Source of the DNA: Pseudolabrys sp.
GTDB taxonomy: Bacteria; Pseudomonadota; Alphaproteobacteria; Rhizobiales; Xanthobacteraceae
Direction of reading: 5' to 3'
Assembly: GCA_029980465.1 (NCBI GenBank)
Contig: JARYIJ010000001.1
Span: 1,674,001-1,738,000, forward strand
DNA length: 64,000 nucleotides
In this document: one piece after another, positions 18,047 to 26,590 of the stretch
Position numbering within the stretch: the stretch's first letter is position 1
Layout: each line of letters begins with the position of its first letter
Notes under the pieces: generated by a model
The model's database searches: none
What the model was told of the DNA's origin: nothing
What the model saw: the letters and a program-made list of their open reading frames with translations, nothing else
Position numbers and translations under genes: made by a program

Positions 18047-18507
18047 TGCGGCGCGGCGCGCTCCGCACGGCCGTGGCGTTCGCGGTGCTGGCCGCCGCGG
18101 CCGGCTGCAGCAGCCTGGACAACCTGAATCCGTTCGGCGGCAGCAGCAGCAAGGACGTGGCGGTCGATCCGAATCTGGTCCCGGCGAATTTCAAGGCCGA
18201 GATCATCGCGACGATTCCGAAGGTCTATTACGATCCGAGCGGCATTCACGACGCCTATTATTCCGACCCCGTCATCCGGCCGGACACCGGGGTCACGGTC
18301 TATCAGTCCTGCGTGCGGCTCAATCCGCGCGGCCCCGACGGCCAGTATCTCGGCGACCGCGAGTACATCGCGTATTATTACGGCGGCCACCTCAGCCAGT
18401 TTTTCCGCGCCACCGACGACCGCTGCGCCAAGGCCGCCTACCGGCCGTTCCCCGAGATCGAACGGCTCTGCGCGCCGAACGTGAAGAACAAGAAGGTGTG
18501 CCCGTAA
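18046..18507 (+). CDS. Small lipoprotein, hypothetical
   Basis: The 153-residue protein has a lipoprotein signal: a hydrophobic N-terminus with lipobox AAAGC and cysteine at about residue 21, followed by SSLDNLNPFGGSSS. The mature part is rich in Tyr (KVYYDPSGIHDAYYSDPVIRPDTGVTVYQSCVRLNPRGPDGQYLGDREYIAYYYGGHLSQFF) and has three further cysteines. I know no function for it; homologues occur in Bradyrhizobium-like genomes. Its ATG overlaps the argG stop by one base, so it is translationally coupled to argG. A strong terminator follows. Confidence 0.8.
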
Positions 18508-18512
18508 CGAAA

Positions 18513-18541
18513 AAGAGCGCCTCATGGCGAGGCGCTCTTCG
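18513..18541. terminator. Bidirectional terminator between the lipoprotein and OmpA-like genes
   Basis: AAGAGCGCCTC-ATGGC-GAGGCGCTCTT forms an 11-base-pair stem with a 5-base loop. It has A residues on one side and TTCG on the other, and lies between two convergent genes. Confidence 0.85.
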
Positions 18542-18557
18542 TTTCGTGGTCCCGTCG

Positions 18558-20183
18558 TTACTGACGCGCCAGCAGCGGCGTGATGCGGCGGATGGTGACG
18601 CGGCGGTTGGCCTGCGACGGGCCTTGGGTCGGCACCTTCAGGTACTGCTCGCCATAGCCCTGCGTCACCATGTTTTCCGGCGGAATGCCGAACTGGCTGG
18701 TGAGCACCTCGGCCACGGCCTCGGCGCGGCGGTCGGACAGCGAGAGATTATCCTCCGGTGAGCCGACCGCGTCGGTATGGCCCTCGATCAGATAGACCTC
18801 GTTCGGGTTGCGCGCGATGGCGCGCCGCATCGCCTCGGCGATCGGCGCGAGGAGTTGGGCCTGGTCGGGCGTGATCTCCCATGAGCCGGTCTGGAACGTA
18901 ATGGTGTCGAGGTCGAGCCGCGGCATGCGCTCGCGCACCGTGTCGTTGTAGAGCACCTCGTCGAGCGTGAACGGCTCGGCGATCTGCTCGACCGGCGGCG
19001 CCACCAGCGTGTCGTAGATCAGGGCCGGCGGCGCCTGGTCGACGTCGACGATGTAGCGGTCGCGCGGGATGTGGATCACCGGCGGCGGCAGGACGACGAT
19101 GAAGCCGAAGCCGTTGCCGTAGCGCCCGTCGCGGTGACGATAGTGATCCTCCCGGTTGTCGAACAGCACGTATTGCCGGCCGTTGACAAAGCGGACGCGG
19201 CGCAGCGGGCGGCCGCTGGCGTCGGTCTCGGTGACGATGCGCTCGCCGTTCGGCCGCACGATCTCGGTCCGCGTCACGTTGCCCTGCCGCTGCACCTGCA
19301 CGTTGCGAGCGTTGCGGCGGAAGCGGTCGGTATCGTCGTGGCGGATGATGGTCGTGTTGTTCTGGCGAACGATCGTCCGGTTGTCCTCGCGGATGATCGT
19401 GCGGTTACCTTCTTTCGTCTCCTTGCGTTCGGCGCGGACCTGGTCGATGCGCTTTGGTCCGTTTCCGGTGGCGCCGGGCTGGTTTTGCTGATTTTGCGCA
19501 GCGTTGCCATTGGGCGGCTGCGGCCCGCGGCCTTGCTGCGGGACGGCAGCGGGACCGGGCTTGTTGTTCTGCTGTTGCGCGGCGGGATTGGTGGGCGGCG
19601 CGTTGTTCGGTCCGGGCTGGCGATTCGGGGCAGCGTTGTTCGGCCCGCGGTTTTGATCCGGCCGCGCGCCGTTCGGCGGTGGCACGGGATGGCCTGCATT
19701 CGGCGGCAGGTTCGGACGGCCCGTATTGGGCGGGGGCGGCGGAGTGTTCGGCTGTGCGGGTGCCTGGATGATCTTCGGCTGTGCCGACGCCGGCGGCTGC
19801 GCCGGCTGCACGTGCTGCGGCTGTACGTGTTGCGGCTGCACCTGCGGCGGCTGCGCGGGTTTCGGCGCCTGAGGCGCGTTCACGTGCGGTTGCTGCGGCG
19901 GATGGACGCCCGGCGGTGGCCCAGCCGGGCGCTGCTGTTCCGGCCTCGCGGCAGCGGGCGGCTTCGGCGCCTGCGGCGCATGCTGCTGTGGCGGCGCCGG
20001 ACGGTGCGGCGGCGGCGCCTTCTCCTGCCTCTCCGGCTTTTTCTGCTCCGGAGCGTTGCTCGGCTGTTGCTGGGCGAGGATGATCGGACCCGCCGGCTGC
20101 GCCGCCGACACGACTGGGCAAAGCACAAAGCTGGCGGAGCCAACGGCGAAGGCGCTCGCCACCAAGGTCAGGTTCAATCGCAT
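18558..20183 (-). CDS. OmpA-family protein with long Pro/Gln-rich N-terminal region
   Basis: The 541-residue exported protein has a signal peptide at about 1-29. A low-complexity Pro/Gln/Ala/Asn region spans roughly 35-270, with repeats such as QPQHVQPQHVQPAQPP. A charged segment (RTIIREDNRTIVRQNNTTIIRHDD) follows, then a central beta-rich region and a C-terminal OmpA peptidoglycan-binding domain from about 430 (YLIEGHTDAVGSPEDNLSLSDRRAEAVAEVL). It likely tethers an outer-membrane or periplasmic structure to the cell wall. The ATG after AAAGGAATCC is preferred over further in-frame sequence upstream. It is monocistronic. Confidence 0.9.
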   Translation of the reverse strand: MRLNLTLVASAFAVGSASFVLCPVVSAAQPAGPIILAQQQPSNAPEQKKPERQEKAPPPHRPAPPQQHAPQAPKPPAAARPEQQRPAGPPPGVHPPQQPHVNAPQAPKPAQPPQVQPQHVQPQHVQPAQPPASAQPKIIQAPAQPNTPPPPPNTGRPNLPPNAGHPVPPPNGARPDQNRGPNNAAPNRQPGPNNAPPTNPAAQQQNNKPGPAAVPQQGRGPQPPNGNAAQNQQNQPGATGNGPKRIDQVRAERKETKEGNRTIIREDNRTIVRQNNTTIIRHDDTDRFRRNARNVQVQRQGNVTRTEIVRPNGERIVTETDASGRPLRRVRFVNGRQYVLFDNREDHYRHRDGRYGNGFGFIVVLPPPVIHIPRDRYIVDVDQAPPALIYDTLVAPPVEQIAEPFTLDEVLYNDTVRERMPRLDLDTITFQTGSWEITPDQAQLLAPIAEAMRRAIARNPNEVYLIEGHTDAVGSPEDNLSLSDRRAEAVAEVLTSQFGIPPENMVTQGYGEQYLKVPTQGPSQANRRVTIRRITPLLARQ

Positions 20184-20385
20184 CTGGATTCCTTTTCTGA
20201 AGCGGACGGCGAGAAGTTCAACGCGCGAAGTTTCAGCCAGTTGCAGTGAACCGGCCATGAACGTCACGTTGGGATAACGGGACGACAATACGCCAATTCG
20301 CTGTCGCGCCTGTGACGAAAGTCGCAACCGGCATGCCGCGGAGCGCGCCCGCCCGACGATTCGAGGATTGTCAAAAATCGGGGGC

Positions 20386-21168
20386 TCAGACCTGCCGGTC
20401 GACCAGGTTCTTCTTAATGTCGGCGATCGCCTTGGCGGGATTCAGTCCTTTCGGGCACACCTTCGCGCAATTGAGGATGGTGTGACAGCGATAGAGCCGG
20501 AACGGATCCTCGAGATTGTCGAGCCGCTCGCCGGTCGCTTCGTCCCGGCTGTCGATGATCCAGCGATGCGCCTGCAGCAGCGCGGCCGGGCCGAGATAGC
20601 GGTCGGAATTCCACCAGTAGCTCGGGCACGCGGTCGAGCAGCAGGCGCACAGGATGCACTCGTAGTGGCCGTCGAGCTTGGCGCGGTCGTCGTGGCTCTG
20701 CTTGCGCTCCTTCTCCGGATCGGGCGTGACGGTCTGCAGCCACGGCTGGATCGAGGCGTACTGCGCGTAGAAATTGGTGAGGTCGGGCACGAGGTCTTTC
20801 ACCACCGGCTGATGCGGCAGCGGATAGATCTTCACGACGTCGCGCTTCTCGTCGTCGATGGCGCGCGTGCAGGCCAAGGTGTTGGCGCCGTCGATGTTCA
20901 TCGCGCACGAGCCGCAGATGCCCTCGCGGCAGGAGCGGCGGAAGGTCAATGTCGGATCGATGTTGTTCTTGATCCAGATCAGCGCGTCGAGGACCATCGG
21001 GCCGCAATCGCCGCGATCGACGTAATAGGTGTCGACGCGCGGATTGGCCTCGTCGTCCGGCGACCAGCGGTAGATGCGGAAGGCGGTGATCCGCGTCGCG
21101 TCGGCGGGCTTCGGCCAAGTCTTGCCCTCGGTGATCTTCGAGTTCTTCGGCAGCGAAAATTCGGCCAT
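20386..21168 (-). CDS. sdhB: Succinate dehydrogenase iron-sulfur subunit
   Basis: This 260-residue subunit passes electrons from the flavoprotein to ubiquinone. The N-terminal ferredoxin domain holds the [2Fe-2S] cysteines in CREGICGSC and LAC. The C-terminal domain holds the [4Fe-4S] motif [12 protein letters not shown] and the [3Fe-4S] motif [14 protein letters not shown]. It is the last gene of the sdhCDAB unit on the minus strand. It is separated from sdhA by 140 bases that carry a family-A repeat, unusual for an operon whose other genes overlap or nearly touch. GAGG lies before the ATG. Confidence 0.98.
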   Translation of the reverse strand: MAEFSLPKNSKITEGKTWPKPADATRITAFRIYRWSPDDEANPRVDTYYVDRGDCGPMVLDALIWIKNNIDPTLTFRRSCREGICGSCAMNIDGANTLACTRAIDDEKRDVVKIYPLPHQPVVKDLVPDLTNFYAQYASIQPWLQTVTPDPEKERKQSHDDRAKLDGHYECILCACCSTACPSYWWNSDRYLGPAALLQAHRWIIDSRDEATGERLDNLEDPFRLYRCHTILNCAKVCPKGLNPAKAIADIKKNLVDRQV

Positions 21169-21178
21169 CTCGGTTCCT

Positions 21179-21303
21179 CTTGTCCCGGGCGCAAAGCGGC
21201 GCGGCGCGCCGCTTTGCAGAACCGGGACCGTTACAGCCTCAAACCTCTCTACGGTCCCGGATCAGCAGCGCATCGTGTCGTGCTGCGCTGCGTCCGGGAC
21301 AAG
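21179..21303. repeat. Family-A repeat core between sdhA and sdhB
   Basis: A 125-base unit with perfect 10-base terminal inverted repeats, CTTGTCCCGG at 21179-21188 and CCGGGACAAG at 21294-21303. Internal inverted stretches (GAACCGGGACCG with CGGTCCCGG) lie near the centre. It fills the sdhA-sdhB junction and stops about 11 bases before the sdhB start. Confidence 0.9.
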
Positions 21304-21308
21304 ATTCA

Positions 21309-23141
21309 TCAGTACACGCGCGCTTTCGGTTCGACATAGGCGACGTCGTTGGTCATGGTGAATGTGTGCACCGGGCGGTAATCGATCGTGACCTCGCCCT
21401 TGCCGTTCAGCCACGTCAGGGTGTGCTTCATCCAGGTCTTGTCGTCGCGATTGGGGAAGTCCTCGCGCGCGTGCGCGCCGCGGCTTTCGGTGCGGTTGCG
21501 CGCCGCGTCCATCGTCACGACGGCTTGCGCCAGCAGGTTGTCGAGCTCGAGCGTCTCGACAAGGTCGGAATTCCAGATCAGCGAGCGGTCGGCGACGCTG
21601 ATGTCGTCGATGCCGCTGCGAATCTGGTGAATCAGGGTGTGGCCTTCGTCGAGCACGTCGGCCGTGCGGAACACGGCGCAGTTGGTCTGCATCGTCTTCT
21701 GCATCTTGAGTCGCAGCGCCGCGGTCGGGGTGCCGCCCGAGGCGTAGCGGAACTTGTCGAGGCGCGACAGCGCCCGTTCGGCCGAATCCTTCGGCAGTTC
21801 CGGCTGGTTGTCGCCGGCGGTGAGGATGTCGGCGCAGCGGTGCGCCGCGGCGCGGCCGAACACGACGAGGTCGATCAGCGAATTCGAGCCGAGCCGGTTG
21901 GCGCCGTGCACCGAGACGCAGCCCGCCTCGCCGAGCGCCATCAGGCCCGGGATCACCGTCTCGGCGTCGCCGTTCTTCTTGGTCAGCGCCTCGCCGTGAT
22001 AATTGCAGGGAATTCCGCCCATGTTGTAGTGCACGGTCGGCAGCACCGGGATCGGCTCCTTGGTGACGTCGACGCCGGCGAAGATGCGCGCCGATTCCGA
22101 GATGCCGGGCAGCCGCTCGGCCAGCACCTTCGGGTCGAGGTGGTCGAGGTGGAGGAAGATGTGGTCCTTCAGCTTGCCGACGCCGCGGCCTTCGCGGATC
22201 TCGATGGTCATCGAGCGCGAGACGACGTCGCGCGAGGCGAGGTCCTTGGCCGACGGCGCGTAGCGCTCCATGAAGCGCTCGCCTTCCGAGTTGACGAGAT
22301 AGCCGCCTTCGCCGCGCGAGCCCTCGGTGATGAGGCAGCCGGCGCCGTAGATGCCGGTCGGGTGGAACTGCACGAACTCCATGTCCTGCAGCGGCAGGCC
22401 GGCGCGCAGCACCATGGCGTTGCCGTCGCCGGTCTGCGTATGGGCGCCGGTGCAGGTGAAATAGGCGCGGCCGTAGCCGCCGGTCGCGATCATCGTCATC
22501 TGCGCGCGGAAGCGGTGGATGGTGCCGTCCTCGAGGCAGAGCGCGATGACGCCGCGGCAGCGGCCCTCGTCGTCGACGATCAGGTCGAGCGCGAAATACT
22601 CGATGTAGAATTGCGCCTCGTGCTTGAGCGCCTGGCCGTACAAGGTGTGCAGCATGGCGTGGCCCGTGCGGTCGGCGGCGGCGCAGGTGCGCTGCGCGAT
22701 GCCCTTGCCGTAGTTCGTGGTCATGCCGCCGAACGGCCGCTGGTAGATCTTGCCGTCTTCCTCGCGGCGCGAGAACGGCATGCCCCAGTGGTCAAGTTCG
22801 TACACCGCGGCAGGCGCGTTGCGGCACAGATATTCGATCGAGTCCTGGTCGCCGAGCCAGTCGGAGCCCTTGACCGTGTCGTACATGTGCCAGCGCCAGT
22901 CGTCCTCACCCATATTGCCGAGCGAGGCGGCGATGCCGCCCTGCGCCGCGACGGTGTGCGAGCGGGTCGGAAACACCTTGGTGATGCACGCCGTCTTGAG
23001 CCCCGCTTCGGCGCAGCCGACCACGGCGCGCAGGCCCGAGCCGCCGGCGCCGACCACGATCACGTCGTAGGTGTGATCCTCGATCGGATAAGCGCGCCCG
23101 TTGATGGTCGGCGTTGCCGGTTGTCCGCCGTTGCTGGCCAT
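21309..23141 (-). CDS. sdhA: Succinate dehydrogenase flavoprotein subunit
   Basis: The 610-residue catalytic subunit oxidises succinate to fumarate. The FAD-binding Rossmann motif is [19 protein letters not shown]. The covalent-FAD histidine lies in [10 protein letters not shown], with [21 protein letters not shown] and the active-site Arg region [11 protein letters not shown] following. The C-terminal domain ends with [22 protein letters not shown]. The start is 3 bases from the sdhD stop, fitting translational coupling. A repeat separates it from sdhB downstream. Confidence 0.98.
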   Translation of the reverse strand: MASNGGQPATPTINGRAYPIEDHTYDVIVVGAGGSGLRAVVGCAEAGLKTACITKVFPTRSHTVAAQGGIAASLGNMGEDDWRWHMYDTVKGSDWLGDQDSIEYLCRNAPAAVYELDHWGMPFSRREEDGKIYQRPFGGMTTNYGKGIAQRTCAAADRTGHAMLHTLYGQALKHEAQFYIEYFALDLIVDDEGRCRGVIALCLEDGTIHRFRAQMTMIATGGYGRAYFTCTGAHTQTGDGNAMVLRAGLPLQDMEFVQFHPTGIYGAGCLITEGSRGEGGYLVNSEGERFMERYAPSAKDLASRDVVSRSMTIEIREGRGVGKLKDHIFLHLDHLDPKVLAERLPGISESARIFAGVDVTKEPIPVLPTVHYNMGGIPCNYHGEALTKKNGDAETVIPGLMALGEAGCVSVHGANRLGSNSLIDLVVFGRAAAHRCADILTAGDNQPELPKDSAERALSRLDKFRYASGGTPTAALRLKMQKTMQTNCAVFRTADVLDEGHTLIHQIRSGIDDISVADRSLIWNSDLVETLELDNLLAQAVVTMDAARNRTESRGAHAREDFPNRDDKTWMKHTLTWLNGKGEVTIDYRPVHTFTMTNDVAYVEPKARVY

Positions 23142-23144
23142 GCC

Positions 23145-23537
23145 TCAGACTCCGAACGATAATTTCAGGATGGCGAACGCGCAGGCGACGCCGATCGCGA
23201 CGCAGAAGAAGGCGTTGCCGAGCAGCAGGAGAAACTTGCTGCCTTCCTCGTGCACATAGTCGATGATGATTTCCTGCATGCCGATCCACATGTGGTAGAT
23301 CGTGACGCCGATGAACAGCAGCATCAGCACCGCGACGAGCGGCGAGCCGAGGATCTGCACGGTCGCCGCGTGATTGCGCCCGATCAGGGACGTGGCGATC
23401 ACGACGAAGGCGCAGGATAGGAACAGCAGCGCGATGCCGGTCACGCGCAGGACGATGAAGTCTCCGGTTCCGGTGTGCGCCGCGCCGAGGCCGCGGACGC
23501 GGCGGGCGGCGGTCTTGTAGCTGCGTTGCGCGCTCAT
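23145..23537 (-). CDS. sdhD: Succinate dehydrogenase hydrophobic membrane anchor subunit
   Basis: The 130-residue membrane anchor has three helices: about 27-50 (FIVLRVTGIALLFLSCAFVVIATS), 62-85 (ILGSPLVAVLMLLFIGVTIYHMWIG) and 100-126. The conserved HMWIGMQEIIIDYVHEE segment includes the quinone-site and heme-proximal residues of alphaproteobacterial SdhD. It begins at an ATG that overlaps the sdhC stop (ATGA), which rejects the longer upstream open frame. Confidence 0.93.
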   Translation of the reverse strand: MSAQRSYKTAARRVRGLGAAHTGTGDFIVLRVTGIALLFLSCAFVVIATSLIGRNHAATVQILGSPLVAVLMLLFIGVTIYHMWIGMQEIIIDYVHEEGSKFLLLLGNAFFCVAIGVACAFAILKLSFGV

Positions 23538-23950
23538 TGCGATCCTCCGCCGATCACCATGAAGCCGATCACCCAGAGCACGACAGTGAGGCCGATCGAG
23601 CCGATCAGCGTCGCCAGCGCCAGCATCTCGCGCTCGCTCGGCTCGAAGCCGCGGCCCATGTCCCAGATGAAGTGGCGCACGCCGCCGAGCGCGTGATGGA
23701 TGAGCGCCCAGGTGAAGCCGAACAGGATCAGCTTGCCGATGATGCTGCCGATGAAGCTCTCGAAGATGGCGTAGGCGTTGGGCCCCGCCGCGGCGGCGAG
23801 CAGCCACCACGCCACCAGCAGCATGCCGAAATAGAGGGCAGCGCCGGTGATGCGATGGGCGATCGACATCGCCATCGTCAGGGTCATCCGCCAGACCTGC
23901 AAATGGGGCGAGAGCGGCCGCGGCTTCATGCGCGTCGTCGTGTCGGCCAT
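23534..23950 (-). CDS. sdhC: Succinate dehydrogenase cytochrome b556 subunit
   Basis: The 138-residue membrane subunit opens with the family signature RPLSPHLQVWRMTLTMAMSIAHRITGAALYFG. It has three helices, and the heme b ligand lies in WALIHHALGGVRHFIWD. With SdhD it anchors SdhAB at the inner membrane and forms the ubiquinone site. It is the first gene of the sdhCDAB unit. The 145-base upstream gap is shared with the divergent LysR gene and must contain the sdh promoter. Confidence 0.95.
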   Translation of the reverse strand: MADTTTRMKPRPLSPHLQVWRMTLTMAMSIAHRITGAALYFGMLLVAWWLLAAAAGPNAYAIFESFIGSIIGKLILFGFTWALIHHALGGVRHFIWDMGRGFEPSEREMLALATLIGSIGLTVVLWVIGFMVIGGGSQ

Positions 23951-24065
23951 GCGAATCTCCAGGCTGCCTGCAATTTCTTCAAGTTGGTCTTATTTCAGGC
24001 TATATACTTCGCCTAGCGCGAAACATGACCCCGGCGAAGCTCACTCGCAATCCGCTTTTTGCTAA

Positions 24066-24094
24066 GTTAGCCTTCGCTAATAACGAAGGCTAAC
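24066..24094. promoter_or_regulatory. Perfect inverted repeat over the LysR-gene ribosome-binding site
   Basis: GTTAGCCTTCG at 24066-24076, spacer CTAATAA, then CGAAGGCTAAC at 24084-24094: an 11-base-pair perfect dyad ending one base before the LysR ATG. The right arm contains GAAGG, the likely Shine-Dalgarno sequence, 6 bases from the ATG. It may be an autoregulatory operator, an RNA hairpin hiding the ribosome-binding site, or both. Confidence 0.7.
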
Positions 24095-24095
24095 C

Positions 24096-24998
24096 ATGCG
24101 CTTTGACATGACCGATTTGAGCCTTTTTCGCCACGTCGTGGATGCCGGCAGCATCACGCGTGGGGCGGAACGCGCGAATCTGGCGCTGGCGGCTGCCAGC
24201 GCCCGCATCCGCAACATGGAGCTGGCGTTCGGCACGGGTCTGCTGATTCGCGGCCGCCAGGGGGTGACCCCGACGCAGGCCGGCCGGACGCTGCTGCAGC
24301 ATGCCCGGATCATCCTCGACCAGTCGGCGCGGCTGCGGGAAGACCTCGGCGCCTACGCCGGCGGCGTGGCCGGGCAGATCCGCCTGCTGTCGAACACCAA
24401 TGCGCTGACCGAGTTCCTGCCCGAGGTGCTCAGCTCGTTCCTCGCCGAGCACCCGCATGTCAGCGTCGACCTCGAGGAGCGCCTGAGCGAGGAGATCGTG
24501 GCGCTGATCGCCGAGGGCGTCGCCGACATCGGCATCGTCGCCGGCACGGTCGATGCGAAGCGGCTGGCGCGTTATCCGTTCCGCCGCGACCGCTTCGTCC
24601 TCGTCGTTGCGCAGGACCATCCGCTGGCCAAACGGGCCGACATCGCCTTCGAGGAAATCCTCGACCACGACTTCATCGGGCTCGAGCGGCAGAGCGCGGC
24701 GCAGCGCTTCTTCGCTGACAAGGCGTCGCGCATCGGCCGGCCGCTGCGGTTGCGCGTGCAGTTGCGCAGCTTCGAGACGGTGTGCCGCGTCGTCGAGTTC
24801 GGCGTCGGCGTCGGCATCGTGCCGCGCTCGACCGCGCTGCGCACGGTCAAGACCATGGCGATCCGCGTGCTCGACATCAAGGACGACTGGGCGGTGCGCG
24901 ACCTGACCATTTGCGTGCGCGACATCAACGCCATGGCGCCGTTCGCGCGTCAGCTCGTCGAGCACATGCGCGACAAGACCGCGAAGTCAGCGGCCTGA
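24096..24998 (+). CDS. LysR-type transcriptional regulator
   Basis: The 300-residue regulator has an N-terminal helix-turn-helix at about 5-60 (LSLFRHVVDAGSITRGAERANLALAAASARIRNMELAFGTGLL) and a periplasmic-binding-like effector domain from about 90. The effector domain includes IVALIAEGVADIGIVAG and FGVGVGIVPRSTA. Its start is fixed by GAAGG within the hairpin. A second in-frame ATG four codons later would also serve. It diverges from sdhC and so could regulate sdhCDAB, but LysR genes often have targets elsewhere. The effector is unknown. Confidence 0.9.
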   Translation: MRFDMTDLSLFRHVVDAGSITRGAERANLALAAASARIRNMELAFGTGLLIRGRQGVTPTQAGRTLLQHARIILDQSARLREDLGAYAGGVAGQIRLLSNTNALTEFLPEVLSSFLAEHPHVSVDLEERLSEEIVALIAEGVADIGIVAGTVDAKRLARYPFRRDRFVLVVAQDHPLAKRADIAFEEILDHDFIGLERQSAAQRFFADKASRIGRPLRLRVQLRSFETVCRVVEFGVGVGIVPRSTALRTVKTMAIRVLDIKDDWAVRDLTICVRDINAMAPFARQLVEHMRDKTAKSAA

Positions 24999-25034
24999 CG
25001 GCAATCTCATCATTCCTGTCCCGGATGCAAGCGG

Positions 25035-26090
25035 TCAACGCGGCATCAGCACCCAATAATCGAGATCAAGGATGACCGCGGGGTCGTACTCGTCGCCCTG
25101 CTTGCAGGGAAAGTCGGCACACGGCCTGTCCTTGGTCGCGATCGTGCGCACGCGCAGCGCGCCGACGTCGCCGCGCCCCGGCACGTCGGCCTTGGCGACA
25201 ATCTCCGACCACGCGAACACCGTGCCGCCGGCGAACAGCGGATTGACGTGGCGGCCGCCGTTGATCGCGGCGACGTGGAAGGCGTTGCCGAGCCCGTTGA
25301 ACGACAGCGACCGCGCCAGCGAGATGGCGTGGCCGCCGTAGATCAGCCGCTTGCCGAAGCGGCCCTTGCTCTCGGTGAAGGCGTTGAAGTGGATGCGCGC
25401 GGTGTTCTGGTAGAGCCGCGTCGCGATCATGTGCTCGGCGTCCTCGACGGTGACGCCGTCGATGTGGTCGATCTTCTCGCCGGCGTCGTAGTCGCCGAAA
25501 CGGAAGCGGCTGCCGGCGAGCTCGTTGCTGTAGGCGGCGATGTTGAGGCTCGGCCAGCCCGCGCCGAGCGCCGGCGGCTCGACCTGCGCCGGCAGGTCCG
25601 GCACCTTTTCGGCCGGCGCGGCGGCGCTCTCGTCGCGCTTTCGCACCATCACCCAACGCATGTAGTCGAGCACCGCGGCGCCGGTCTGGTCGAAGCCGCG
25701 CGAGCGCACATAGACGATGCCGGTCTTGCGGCTGGAGTTTTCCTTGAGGCCGATCACCTCCGACTCCGCCTTGAGCGTGTCGCCCGGATAGACCGGCTTG
25801 AGGAAGCGGCCGCCGGCGTAGCCGAGATTAGCGACGGCGTTGAGCGAGATGTCCGGCACCGTCTTGCCGAACACGACGTGGAACACCAGCAGGTCATCGA
25901 CCGGCGCGCGCGGGTAGCCGACCGACTGCGCGAAGGCGTCCGACGACTGCACCGCAAAGCGCGGCCCGAACAGCCCGTTGTAGACCGCGACGTCGCCGGT
26001 CGTGATGGTGCGCGGCGTGGCGTGATGGATGACCTGGCCGAGCCGGAAATCCTCGAAGAAGTTGCCGGACACGGTCTTTCGCTCGCTCAC
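25035..26090 (-). CDS. MaoC-domain hydratase, mesaconyl-CoA hydratase-like
   Basis: The 351-residue double hot-dog protein has MaoC-type halves at about 5-155 and 190-345. The first half (NFFEDFRLGQVIHHATPRTITTGDVAVYNGLFGPRFAVQSSDAF... PVDDLLVFHVVFGKTVPDISLNAVANLGYA) closely resembles, from memory, mesaconyl-CoA hydratase (Mch/MeaC) of the ethylmalonyl-CoA pathway, as does the length. It would interconvert mesaconyl-CoA and beta-methylmalyl-CoA. GTG is chosen as start because GGAG lies at proper spacing; upstream open sequence lacks family similarity. The exact substrate is an inference. It diverges from the Met-rich protein operon. Confidence 0.8.
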   Translation of the reverse strand: MSERKTVSGNFFEDFRLGQVIHHATPRTITTGDVAVYNGLFGPRFAVQSSDAFAQSVGYPRAPVDDLLVFHVVFGKTVPDISLNAVANLGYAGGRFLKPVYPGDTLKAESEVIGLKENSSRKTGIVYVRSRGFDQTGAAVLDYMRWVMVRKRDESAAAPAEKVPDLPAQVEPPALGAGWPSLNIAAYSNELAGSRFRFGDYDAGEKIDHIDGVTVEDAEHMIATRLYQNTARIHFNAFTESKGRFGKRLIYGGHAISLARSLSFNGLGNAFHVAAINGGRHVNPLFAGGTVFAWSEIVAKADVPGRGDVGALRVRTIATKDRPCADFPCKQGDEYDPAVILDLDYWVLMPR

Positions 26091-26255
26091 GGTTTCGCTC
26101 CACGCTCGTTGTGCCGGCGCGGCAGTGTCACAAATCCGTGAGGCAAACGCCAGCATCCGACAACGGGAACTGATGAGGGCGTGTGCAAGCTCTCTGCTAC
26201 CTGAAGCGCGCGGTCGCCGCGATGGCGCGGGGCCGAACCTCAGGAGGGAGAACAC

Positions 26256-26495
26256 ATGACAAAGATCGTTTCAACCGGGACATTTCTGGCCGCGCTGATT
26301 GCAGGCGGCATCGCCTTTGCGCCGCTGGCGGCGCGCGCCGACGACATGAAGAAGGACACGATGGGCCGCAGCGACAGCATGTCCAAGGACCAGATGAAAA
26401 AGGACTCGATGGCCAAGGACACCATGACCAAGGATTCGATGTCGAAGGACCACATGACGAAGGACCCGATGTCCAACGATACGATGAAGAAATAA
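26256..26495 (+). CDS. Pentapeptide MxKDx repeat protein (methionine-rich periplasmic, MrpX-like)
   Basis: The 79-residue protein has a signal peptide (1-28, ending LAARA). The mature part, about 51 residues, is built of nine or ten units of the form M-x-K-D-x (KKDTM, SKDQM, KKDSM, AKDTM, TKDSM, SKDHM, TKDPM, SNDTM). Ten of 51 residues are Met, and there is no Cys. This matches the MxKDx repeat family. In Azospira the related MrpX is a sacrificial methionine pool oxidised by hypochlorite and restored by YedY1. AGGAGGGAG precedes the ATG strongly. A cytochrome b and a YedY-like enzyme follow, which supports that reading. Confidence 0.88.
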   Translation: MTKIVSTGTFLAALIAGGIAFAPLAARADDMKKDTMGRSDSMSKDQMKKDSMAKDTMTKDSMSKDHMTKDPMSNDTMKK

Positions 26496-26590
26496 GGCCC
26501 GCCGCGGCGGCTGGCATGCATCCGCAGCGCCGGCTGCCGCGCCGTCGTTCCAGCGATCGCGCAATGTCCCGCCTCGACAGGGAGACCGTC

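Noticed and set aside
18513..18541. Hairpin as a regulatory RNA element
   Set aside because: Its position between convergent genes and the flanking A/T runs fit a bidirectional terminator.
21180..23162. 660-codon plus-strand open frame opposite sdhA
   Set aside because: It is antisense to sdhA and extends through the family-A repeat; its composition is typical of GC-driven shadows.
25035..26255. Extended start for the MaoC hydratase (406 codons)
   Set aside because: The extra N-terminal sequence is Arg/Ser-rich and unlike the family; GTG at 26090 has a better ribosome-binding site.
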